Assembly (NCBI GenBank): GCA_905214905.1
Contig: CAJMNK010000031.1
Span: 1-23,646 of the forward strand
Length of the DNA: 23,646 bases
Origin: an uncultured bacterium
GTDB lineage: Bacteria > Actinomycetota > Coriobacteriia > Coriobacteriales > Coriobacteriaceae
Direction: 5' to 3'
A model generated the notes under the pieces. It was not told the origin of the DNA, ran no database searches, and worked only from the letters and a program-made list of their open reading frames with translations. Made by a program: the position numbers and the translations under genes. Positions within the stretch are counted from its first letter, which is position 1; each line of letters starts with the position of its first letter. Positions 8,669-15,761 of this stretch are shown here, one piece after another.

Positions 8669-10599
8669 TAGCGGCTTTCTAGCACCCACTTCTGCGCCGT
8701 AGTGCCGTTTGACCGGTACAGCTGGACGTTGGTCCCGGGGGCGGACTTGCCGCCCGCGGCGTCGAGCACGCACGAGGGGTTCTTCGCCGAGGCGATTGTC
8801 ACGGTGCCGTCCGCGTTGTCGGAGATTGCCCAGCGCTGGGCGCCCGTCCCGTTGCGCGTGAATTGCTGGACGTTGCCCCCGGGCCGGGCCGAGCCGCCCT
8901 GGACGTCGAGCGCCAGCCCCGATTTCGCGTTGGTTATCTCGTAAGCACCGGCATGCGCGTCGTATCGGAAGCGGAGTACCTGGGCGGAGGTCCCGTTCGT
9001 CGACCAGAGCTGGACGTTTGCGCCGGGGTCGAGCGAGCCTGATGCCACGTCGAGCGAGGCATCGCCGGGCAGGGCGCTTTTGACGGTGAAGTAGCCGTCG
9101 AATTCGGTTGGTTTTGGAATGGGTTTTGTCTCGGGATACTCAGCCTCGAAGTCGAACTTCGCTGACCACTGGTAGCTCGAGGCCGTCGTGACATTAGACG
9201 TCACCGTGAGTGTTACGCCGTTGGAGGCCACGCTCCATTCCCTCTGGTTCATATCGTACGCAACGAGCGCGTTTTGTATTCCCGAGATGCTCGGCGGGAA
9301 GGTTCCGTTGTCAGCATCTATGGAAAAGCTCTCTTCCTTGGCATCCAAGTGCTGCTGAATGCGGTCGGCATACTTCTCGGCCCATTCATTGGCCTTGCCG
9401 TTTCGCACAAAGTAATTGTTGGACAGATCGGTCGAGCGGTAGGCGTAGTCATCCTTTTGGTAGTTTGCCGTGTGGTCGGAGTGGGCGATTGCCATGAGCT
9501 CGTCGGTCAGGCCAAAGTACAGATGGCGCTGGTCCAGGTCTCCGTACCAGTTGTCGCTGGTGTCGTCCCAGGTTAGGTCCATCTGGCACCATTTGCCGTC
9601 GATCTTTACGGCGTTCCAGGTGTGGCCGTTGCCGGTGATGCGGCCGTTGGCGATGCCCGCGGCGTCAAGGAGCTTGGAGTAGATGCGCTGGTAGCTCTCG
9701 CAGGTGCCCTGGTGGCGCGTGAGGCCGCTTTCGGCCGAGCACCAGTTGAGGCTGTGGTCGTACTCCAGCTGGTCGAGCGTCCAGTCGTGGAACCACAGCG
9801 CCATGTTGTATTCCGAGCCGTTTGTTTGTTGCCTGCACAGGTCCACGGCGTCGTTGACGATCTGCGTGACGCTCGGGCGGGCGGCGTCGTTTACGGTCAC
9901 CTCCGCCGTGGTGCGCAGGTAGTAGATCCCCTTGTCGTTTTGGGGGTCGTTTCTGTCGTTGTCCATAAAGTAGAAGTAGATGCGGTACGTGCCCGACGCC
10001 GTGAAGTCAAAGGTAAAGTCGTGGCCCGCGGTGCCCAGGCTGTAGTAGCTGGCCCATGCCGGGCGCGACGGGTCGCAGACGCTTTCCTGGCTGCCGCCGT
10101 CCCAATAGGTGGGCACGTCCATGCGCGCCTTGGCCTGGGACGAGCCGTTGGCCTGGGTTACGTGGAAGGTCGTCGCGGTGCCCGCGGGGGCGTCGTTCCA
10201 GGAGACGGTGAAGGTGACGCCGTTTTGGGTTGCGGTGGCGGAGTGGGCGTAGCCGGCTTGTGACGTGGTGGAGATTGCCTCGGGCGTGCCGTTGGTTTGG
10301 GCACGAAGGGATGGGGCGGGGGTGCCGGTTGCGGCGGCGGTGCCGTCGGCGCTTTCCGTGTTGACGGCGCTGGTGCCGGTGGATGTTGCGGTGCTGTCCT
10401 CTGCGGTATCTGCTGTCGTATTTGTGTTGGTGCCGTCTTCGGCCTTGCCTGTGTCGCTGCTCGTGGCGTCGGCTTCCGCTTGCTGCTCGGCGGCTGCCTG
10501 AGGCTGGATGGCTTCCGCGACGGCTGCCATAGGCATCGTCGAGCTGACCATGGACGTGCACGCGATCGCGCAGAGCAGGTAGTAAATAGGTCGTTTCAT
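8668..10599 (-). CDS. Secreted transglutaminase-like protein with C-terminal ricin-type lectin domain
   Basis: Starting at ATG 10597-10599, with GAGAGG seven bases upstream, the protein is 643 aa. Residues 1-30 are a signal peptide (KR, hydrophobic core, AVAEA cleavage region). Residues 31-115 are a low-complexity Thr/Ala/Ser/Asp linker. Residues about 245-365 match the transglutaminase-like/cysteine-protease fold, with Cys300 (QGTCESY), His326 (NGHTWNAV) and Asp341 (QMDLTWDD). Residues 502-643 are a beta-trefoil with three repeats, each with LD(V/A) then (A/P)G.NVQ and N-G-T-x-A-Q; the last two end in QRW and QKW. The protein would be exported, bind glycan and act on proteins or peptides at the surface. 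A longer reading frame to 10770 exists, but the extension is proline-rich and precedes a perfect signal peptide, so I reject it. It has no LPXTG or membrane anchor. Confidence 0.85.
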   Translation of the reverse strand: MKRPIYYLLCAIACTSMVSSTMPMAAVAEAIQPQAAAEQQAEADATSSDTGKAEDGTNTNTTADTAEDSTATSTGTSAVNTESADGTAAATGTPAPSLRAQTNGTPEAISTTSQAGYAHSATATQNGVTFTVSWNDAPAGTATTFHVTQANGSSQAKARMDVPTYWDGGSQESVCDPSRPAWASYYSLGTAGHDFTFDFTASGTYRIYFYFMDNDRNDPQNDKGIYYLRTTAEVTVNDAARPSVTQIVNDAVDLCRQQTNGSEYNMALWFHDWTLDQLEYDHSLNWCSAESGLTRHQGTCESYQRIYSKLLDAAGIANGRITGNGHTWNAVKIDGKWCQMDLTWDDTSDNWYGDLDQRHLYFGLTDELMAIAHSDHTANYQKDDYAYRSTDLSNNYFVRNGKANEWAEKYADRIQQHLDAKEESFSIDADNGTFPPSISGIQNALVAYDMNQREWSVASNGVTLTVTSNVTTASSYQWSAKFDFEAEYPETKPIPKPTEFDGYFTVKSALPGDASLDVASGSLDPGANVQLWSTNGTSAQVLRFRYDAHAGAYEITNAKSGLALDVQGGSARPGGNVQQFTRNGTGAQRWAISDNADGTVTIASAKNPSCVLDAAGGKSAPGTNVQLYRSNGTTAQKWVLESR

Positions 10600-10891
10600 A
10601 GCGGAGCCTCTCGGTGAGCAGCCAATAGGGTCCGAAGGCAGCTCCAGGCCAGCACTCCGCACATATTTTGTTGGGTTTATTTTACGGGAACCCCAGTCAA
10701 CATCAGCGAACTTTCTGGGGAATGTTGGGGGAGGGGGAGCCTTAGGAGACGGCTTGGTGCATGCAAACAACCTTCTTAGGACTACGCTTTTGATTTACAA
10801 GCCTCTCGAAGTGGCTGTGCCTCAAGTTCAGTACAACACGAGGCGTGTTAGATTGTTGGAAGCCATAAAACCATAAAGGTCGGGAGGACGC
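10600..10891. promoter_or_regulatory. Divergent promoter region between the secreted protein gene and gajA
   Basis: About 290 gene-free bases lie between two divergent starts, so promoters for both directions must be here. On the minus strand a TTGACT and an A/T-rich TAAAATAAA tract are visible at about 10,675-10,700, but their spacing is poor. On the + strand TTCAGT (10827-10832) and TAGATT (10849-10854) are 16 bases apart and could be a weak promoter. The perfect palindrome AACACG-AGG-CGTGTT (10835-10849) lies between them and could be an operator. No regulator gene adjoins it. GGGAGG at 10882-10887 is the gajA ribosome-binding site. Confidence 0.4.
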
Positions 10892-12625
10892 ATGAGGATC
10901 TCTAAACTGAGGATTGAGAACTATCGGAATCTCGATGGAGTGTCGATTAGTTTTGACGAGGACGTGAGCTATATTGTCGGCGAGAACAACCTCGGCAAAA
11001 CGAATGTGCTTGACTTGCTCAATACAATTTTCAATCAAGCGACGATTAGCGAAGAGGATTTCGCTGACATTGAAAAGCGCGCAGGGGCTCTAGTAACTTT
11101 AAAGTTGGACGAGGACGAGATCGGAATAACGGGGCTCGACATCGATCCTACGACCGGAAACACTATTACCATCTGCGCTTTTGCTGACGACCCGGATTCT
11201 CGAATTGAATTTAAGGCCGAAGGGAGCGGAGAAAGTATTCCACCCTCTCTGATGCGATCCGTTCACATGTTCAGGTACTCGACTGCATCCTTTAATAGGG
11301 GAGACCTGGCGTTTGATGGTACCCGAGGTGTCGGTAAAGTTCTCTCCAAAGGTATCGCTCTTTATCTAGATAAGGAGGGTAAAGAGGTCTCCGATTTTCT
11401 GGATGGGAGCGAGCTCGAAGGTCTGGTTGCAGATCTCGGCGAAATCGTCGGCGACGTCCCGATCCTGTCATCATATGGTGTGAGGCCTGGCGTCGATTCA
11501 TCGGATGGCGGAACGCTTGGAAGTTTGGTTACCTTGCTTGACAAGAGGGGCGTTCATTTTAAAAAGGCAGGGGTAGGCTTGCAGTACCTCGCTATTGCCT
11601 CGCTCTCGATAATCGAGAGCATTATGCGTCTTTCGCCTAAACGCCTTCAAGAGAGCCTTTGCTCAGATGATGATGACAGACGCGTGCTGCATGCCGTTCT
11701 GGCTTATGACGAACCCGAAGCCCACCTTCACCCGTATATGCAGAGGCGTCTCTCGAAGAGCTTGCATAGGATTTGCGAAGGGAAGGATGATAGATTCAAT
11801 GCTCTTCTAAAGGACTATTTCGGAATTGATTCAATCAAAGCTCAGCTGATCATGGTGACGCATTCGCCTAACATTCTGGCTCGCGGCTATAAGAACATTG
11901 TGCGATTCGGGCAGGGCGAAAATTCGCCGAAGGTCATATGCGGTAGGGATATTGACCTGTCCGACAAGGTTGAAAAGCATCTTATGCTGAACTTTGAGTC
12001 GATACGAGAGGCCTTTTTCGCGCGGTCGGTTTTGGCTTTTGAGGGGCAGACAGAGTCTGGAGCCATTCCGGTGTTCGCTCGCAACCTTGGGATGGATCTG
12101 GATGATTATGGAGTTGTGCCTATCAGGGCCGGCGGGAAAAAGAACGTTAAACCACTCTGTGAACTTCTGGGCAAGTTCGAGATTCCAAATTATTCAATTG
12201 TCGACAGAGATGAGGATGAGCTGCAAGAAACTTCTGAAGACCATATAACGACAACCGAACGGGATTTCGAAGGTGAGGTCGTTGACTCGTTCTTCGCTAG
12301 CGATAACCAGGGTGCGTTTATTGCGCTTCTTGAGTCGATTGATCCTTTTCAGAGGGCAACTTGCATCAAGGGGAATAGTAAAGCTTTGAAAAGCGCCTGT
12401 GCTGTCTACGGCGTTAACTTGCGGGACCCTGAATACGATTTCCGGGGATCGGAGTTTGACGGGTTATTCGCAGACACGCCCAAATCACGTGCGCTTATGT
12501 ATGCATGGCTTTCATCGAACAAGGGCGTCGTGTCTGGCGTCGCCCTCGCGGAGGCTCTTGGTGCTAATGGCGTTCCCACATGTTACAAAAGTATTATTCG
12601 CAAGGCCGTGGGGCTCGAATGCTGA
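10892..12625 (+). CDS. gajA: Gabija anti-phage protein GajA, OLD-family ATPase/TOPRIM nuclease
   Basis: GajA is a DNA-nicking nuclease whose activity is restrained by nucleotides and released when phage replication depletes them. Residues 1-about 370 are an SMC/ABC-type ATPase. The opening ISKLRIENYRNLDGVSI is typical of OLD proteins; Walker A is GENNLGKTN (30-38), Walker B is YDEPEAHLHP (272-281) and the switch histidine is His324 (VTHSPNIL). Residues about 380-480 are TOPRIM, with Glu384 and Glu388 (FEGQTES) and the metal pair Asp438/Asp440 (IVDRDED). The length of 577 aa agrees with characterised GajA (about 578). The ATG has GGGAGG four bases upstream. The adjoining UvrD-like helicase makes the Gabija call strong. 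Confidence 0.9.
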   Translation: MRISKLRIENYRNLDGVSISFDEDVSYIVGENNLGKTNVLDLLNTIFNQATISEEDFADIEKRAGALVTLKLDEDEIGITGLDIDPTTGNTITICAFADDPDSRIEFKAEGSGESIPPSLMRSVHMFRYSTASFNRGDLAFDGTRGVGKVLSKGIALYLDKEGKEVSDFLDGSELEGLVADLGEIVGDVPILSSYGVRPGVDSSDGGTLGSLVTLLDKRGVHFKKAGVGLQYLAIASLSIIESIMRLSPKRLQESLCSDDDDRRVLHAVLAYDEPEAHLHPYMQRRLSKSLHRICEGKDDRFNALLKDYFGIDSIKAQLIMVTHSPNILARGYKNIVRFGQGENSPKVICGRDIDLSDKVEKHLMLNFESIREAFFARSVLAFEGQTESGAIPVFARNLGMDLDDYGVVPIRAGGKKNVKPLCELLGKFEIPNYSIVDRDEDELQETSEDHITTTERDFEGEVVDSFFASDNQGAFIALLESIDPFQRATCIKGNSKALKSACAVYGVNLRDPEYDFRGSEFDGLFADTPKSRALMYAWLSSNKGVVSGVALAEALGANGVPTCYKSIIRKAVGLEC

Positions 12626-14436
12626 TGAGTCAGACTGACCTGCGGGATAGTGTTAGAGCCGAGATTGAGGCGCGCTGTGGTGGGGATGCATCGCAGTGCT
12701 CCGCGATTTTCTCGCCATCAAAGAGGGTGTTCGTGGAGGCGCCGGCAGGCTACGGGAAGACCACGGTGATGACTGGGCGGGCTTGCTGGCTGCTGGCATC
12801 TGGCGAAGTCCATCCGCCAAAAAGGATTTTGGCCCTGACCTTTAGCGTTGCCGCCGCGCGGAGGATGCGTATGGATTTGGGCATCACTATGTCGGCACTT
12901 CCTGGTCCCGTGGCCAAGCGTTTTGAGGACAGCGTCATGGCGACCAACTTCCACGGCTTTGCTTGGGCTCTGCTACGCAGATACTGGAAATCGCTCTCGC
13001 TCCCAGTGAACGTTGGCGAGCTCTCTATGGTTGATGACAACAGCGCCGTTAGCGAGCTGGTTTCGCGAGGTGGCAGGCTGACCTGGGATGAAAAGAATGC
13101 CGTTGACGACTTCCTCCGCTTCATGAGAAACGGTCAGGAAATGGACTTGAGGCGTGTGATGTTTTCCTTTAATAGGATCATCAAGGAAAGGTTTGCATCG
13201 AACGGTCTCTTGCCATACTCCGCAATGATTTCCCTTGCAATTGAATTGCTCGCTCATTTTCCCAAGTTAAGGTCCTATCTGTCGGCAGCATATCCTGTCG
13301 TGCTTGTCGACGAGGCGCAGGACACGAACGCGTTGTGCTATGTCTTCCTAAGGGGTCTGATTTCTGATGAGTCGGGGATCTGCATGTTCGGCGACCCCAT
13401 TCAGCGTGTTTATGGTTTTATTGGTGCAATGGAAGGCTTAAAGGCAAAGGCCACTACCGACCTGCGTCTAACGCCGTTGGAACTCGAGTATAACCATAGG
13501 TTTTCTGGGAGATCTATCGTCGGAGAGCTCGGTGCTGCGATTCGCTCCAACATGAAGGGCACCATTGCCGGCGGTACGCCCCGACTTCCCATATTTGTTG
13601 GCTCTACTCAGCAAGACGAAGCGACTGCCATCGTTTCCAAGGTTACGGCGCTCGCTCAAAGCAGTGGCGGGAGGATTGCGATTCTTGTTCGTAAGCGTGG
13701 TGCCCTTGCCGATCTCATTATGGAAGAGCTTGCTAAAGAAGGTATCTCTTACTTCAACGGACTCTTCTCGGATACAAGTCGGGGGTTCATCGAATTCAAT
13801 GCGTTTGCTTTATCCAGGATTACCGATGCAGTGTCTGGAGAAAAGGGCGTCAGCCGGTCTGCTGCGGACAAAATAATCGACTCCATCTCTGATGAACTGC
13901 TGACTGGCTCCAAGAGGTTCGAGTATGGGCGGTCCTATGCCATGCTTCTAGGAGCGCTGCGGAAACACCTTAAAAATGACTGCGTCGCGATGGGACCTTC
14001 GGAGCGCTTCGACTATATCGTTAGTATCTTTTCCGAGGGCTCCCTGCGACGTTTCTCCGATTACCTTGATGTGGGCATCTCCATGATGACCGTTCACTCC
14101 GCTAAGGGGCTCGAGTGGGACACCGTTTTCATTCCGGGCGTTACGCGTTTCGATTGGCCTGGAGGGATTTGCTCTCGTTGCGAAAATGCTGGTATATGCT
14201 TACGTTCTGCGCGAGGTTGCCAGATTGCTGATGCGAAGAAAATGCCAGATGGGCTTATTGAGGAAATAGGCCTGCTGTACGTCGGCGTCACTCGCGCCCG
14301 CAAAGCGGTATACGTCTCCGCTTCGATGCAGCGCAGAACAAATTACGGGAACTATCAGGTTGCCTGCCCCTCTTGCCTAACGTCTCTTCCGGGCATTGAG
14401 CCTGTGAGCTGGACGGTCATGGACGGGGAGGGGTGA
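12619..14436 (+). CDS. gajB: Gabija anti-phage protein GajB, UvrD/PcrA-like SF1 helicase
   Basis: The partner of GajA, a superfamily 1 helicase-like ATPase. Motifs occur in order: Walker A APAGYGKT (41-48), Ia ALTFSVAAARRM, II VVLVDEAQD (227-235), III GDPIQRVYGF (258-267), IV YNHRF (291-295), V TVHSAKGLEWD and VI YVGVTRARK. Four cysteines, Cys518, Cys521, Cys527 and Cys534 (C-x2-C-x5-C-x6-C), sit between motifs V and VI and look like a metal-binding insert. At 605 aa it is about 110 residues longer than the well-known Bacillus GajB (494 aa). I chose ATG 12619 because GGGG at 12610-12613 is five bases upstream; 12580 lacks a visible site and ATG 12625 is an alternative. It overlaps gajA, so the two are translationally coupled. 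Confidence 0.88.
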   Translation: MLMSQTDLRDSVRAEIEARCGGDASQCSAIFSPSKRVFVEAPAGYGKTTVMTGRACWLLASGEVHPPKRILALTFSVAAARRMRMDLGITMSALPGPVAKRFEDSVMATNFHGFAWALLRRYWKSLSLPVNVGELSMVDDNSAVSELVSRGGRLTWDEKNAVDDFLRFMRNGQEMDLRRVMFSFNRIIKERFASNGLLPYSAMISLAIELLAHFPKLRSYLSAAYPVVLVDEAQDTNALCYVFLRGLISDESGICMFGDPIQRVYGFIGAMEGLKAKATTDLRLTPLELEYNHRFSGRSIVGELGAAIRSNMKGTIAGGTPRLPIFVGSTQQDEATAIVSKVTALAQSSGGRIAILVRKRGALADLIMEELAKEGISYFNGLFSDTSRGFIEFNAFALSRITDAVSGEKGVSRSAADKIIDSISDELLTGSKRFEYGRSYAMLLGALRKHLKNDCVAMGPSERFDYIVSIFSEGSLRRFSDYLDVGISMMTVHSAKGLEWDTVFIPGVTRFDWPGGICSRCENAGICLRSARGCQIADAKKMPDGLIEEIGLLYVGVTRARKAVYVSASMQRRTNYGNYQVACPSCLTSLPGIEPVSWTVMDGEG

Positions 14437-14509
14437 TTGCCGGTGGGATGGAGCGTGTCTGCTTCTGACGCGAGGTCCGGTTGCGGCCCTTACTATGGTC
14501 TCATGGAGT

Positions 14510-14547
14510 GTGCCCAAGCTGCTCTTTGACTAGAACGGCTTGGGCAC
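14510..14547. repeat. Inverted repeat / stem-loop downstream of gajB
   Basis: GTGCCCAAGC (14510-14519) and GCTTGGGCAC (14538-14547) are perfect reverse complements. A wobble and a G-C pair extend the stem to 12 over a 14-base loop. No T run follows on either strand, so it is not a classical terminator. It may be an RNA hairpin protecting the gajAB message or a small palindromic element. Confidence 0.55.
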
Positions 14548-14626
14548 TGGCGTCTTGGTAGGATGCGGTGTTTGTTTAATTAGCCACTGTTGAATATTGC
14601 GAAGCAGCACCGTGGCATTGCGCCTA

Positions 14627-14664
14627 GGCACCGGGGCCGACATGAGTCCCGGCGCCTTCTTCTT
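14627..14664 (+). terminator. Probable gajAB terminator
   Basis: AGGCACCGGG (14626-14635) pairs with CCCGGCGCCT (14648-14657) with one A-C mismatch over a 12-base loop. The pyrimidine tract TTCTTCTT follows. It lies about 190 bases after the gajB stop. Confidence 0.45.
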
Positions 14665-14809
14665 GCTAACGTCCGGTTTCGCCCCGCTGCCGCATGTTGA
14701 CTTCGCTCATTGTTGGTACGGGTCGTATTATGCACGTCTTTGTCCGTGACGGCTGTTTCTTCTAGGATGAAGTGGTCGAACGATCGGCTCTTATGCTAAT
14801 GAGCTGAGG

Positions 14810-15507
14810 CTATTTAATAAAATCCTTCCTCCTGATCCGACCAAGGTGGCGGTCCAGTTCGTATATAGCGTCAATGTAAAGCTCGGCAGAATCGCGTATG
14901 TCTCGCATGTCGAGGCAGCATCTTTCAAAGTGCAGCTTGCCTTTTTGTTCTTTGGCGCTGCGGATATTGCGACATGTCATCAATGCGATGTCATTATCGC
15001 CCACGCAGTTGATTCTTGAAAATCCTTTTGGTGTGATGCGATAAATAACTGCCTTAGGAAAGGAATCAAGTAGGCTTTTCCCTCTTATGTCAATGCAGAT
15101 TCTTCCTTCTGATCCAAAACCATAATCTTGATGTCTAGTTGAATTGAGGGGGTGGGCAATAACTGCCGAGCGAACAACTTGGAGATATTTGCTCGCGTCG
15201 TCGAGTTCACTTTGTTTAGAGAACTCAAAATCGTTTTCGATCTCTTTTCGAAGACAGTTCCCTTTAATTTGCCAGAAGCATCTTTTATCCAAGTAGCAAG
15301 TGCCACAAGATAAACGGTGTCCTTTGGGTTGGGCAAGAAGCCCCCGCCGATAGTGGAATTGAAATCTTGAATGCTGTATTTAGCCTTAAGGATGAGATCG
15401 GACATTAATTCATAATGATCGGAGTCCTTCCAGGGCCATTTCTTCCATATGCCGCCTCCGTGTTCACCTAAATCATCGGTGGTCTTTAGTTTTTCGATCG
15501 CTTGCAT
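14810..15507 (-). pseudogene. Hypothetical protein gene split by a -1 frameshift (decayed gene or programmed frameshift)
   Basis: Two minus-strand frames overlap and look like one protein of about 232 aa. Frame A starts at ATG 15505-15507 with an excellent AGGAG five bases upstream, and gives an N-terminal part ending ATWIKDASGKLK. Frame B (from about 15,265 down to 14,810) continues with LRKEIENDFEFSKQSELDD, YLQVVRSAVIAHPLNSTRH and RICIDIRGKS, and ends IRRKDFIK. After the crossover, frame A becomes Ser/Lys-rich with no protein character, while frame B keeps it. Frame B is -1 relative to A, and the crossover can fall at AAAGGGA read A_AAG_GGA. RSAVIAH is an R-x5-H pattern of the sort found in HEPN proteins, but I do not recognise the family. 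The gene lies between gajB and the AbiF-like gene, so a defence role is possible. Confidence 0.55.
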
Positions 15508-15618
15508 GTCACTCCTGTCTATTCGATTTGTTGCAGCGCTTCTTTTGTTGTCTTGATGTCAACATGGTGCCCATTAATGGCTATAATCTGCCAGCTATCC
15601 AAAGAATGAGTCCAAAGG

Positions 15619-15646
15619 TTGATTTGGAGGATTGGCGGCATAGGAT
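15619..15646 (+). promoter_or_regulatory. Candidate promoter of a small RNA upstream of the AbiF-like gene
   Basis: TTGATT (15619-15624) and TAGGAT (15641-15646) are 16 bases apart, each matching four of six consensus bases. Transcription would begin near 15652, right at the start of the stem described in the next entry. Confidence 0.4.
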
Positions 15647-15648
15647 TG

Positions 15649-15745
15649 ACGGACCCGGAGTTCTCCCTTAAAGTAAGTCTTGTGATGAGGCCTTGCGACG
15701 GTACGTCCGGCTTGGTCCGTGGGAACCGCCGAAAGGCGGTTTTCG
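15649..15745 (+). ncRNA. Candidate structured small RNA (possible RNA antitoxin) preceding the AbiF-like gene
   Basis: ACGGACC (15649-15655) and GGTCCGT (15714-15720) are perfect complements and would close a domain of about 70 bases. Inside it GACG-GTA-CGTC (15697-15707) forms a small hairpin and GGAG/CTCC (about 15657-15666) another possible pairing. Immediately after comes a strong terminator hairpin, AACCGCC-GAAA-GGCGGTT (15724-15741), followed by TT. A promoter-like pair lies just upstream, so a transcript of about 95 bases is predicted. The AbiF-like coding region starts about 20 bases after the hairpin. An abiF RNA motif upstream of abiF genes has been described, and HEPN AbiF proteins have been reported as toxins controlled by such RNAs. 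Whether this sequence matches that motif I cannot test. Confidence 0.5.
15724..15744 (+). terminator. Terminator hairpin between the small RNA and the AbiF-like gene
   Basis: A 7-bp stem AACCGCC/GGCGGTT with a GAAA tetraloop is followed by TTCGCGTTT. It sits in what would be the leader of the gene at 15762, so that gene would depend on read-through of this hairpin unless it has another promoter. Confidence 0.6.
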
Positions 15746-15761
15746 CGTTTAAGGGGCCCAA

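Larger units (their letters stand above)
14437..14809. other. Gene-free spacer with two hairpins between gajB and a convergent gene
   Basis: I see no reading frame with a ribosome-binding site and no tRNA in these 373 bases. They contain a perfect 10-base inverted repeat at 14510-14519/14538-14547 and a terminator-like hairpin at 14627-14664. The remainder shows nothing I can name. It is flanked by the 3' ends of two convergent genes. Confidence 0.6.

Noticed and set aside
9622..10263. A 213-codon + strand frame inside the secreted protein gene
   Set aside because: Antisense to a protein with a signal peptide, catalytic triad and lectin repeats; its own sequence is valine-rich filler.
10600..10770. 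N-terminal extension of the transglutaminase-like protein
   Set aside because: The extension is proline-rich and would hide a perfect signal peptide that begins at 10599 with a good ribosome-binding site.
14437..14809. Possible tRNA or small gene in the gap after gajB
   Set aside because: No cloverleaf, no conserved TTCGA arm in context and no frame with a start signal; only two hairpins are visible.
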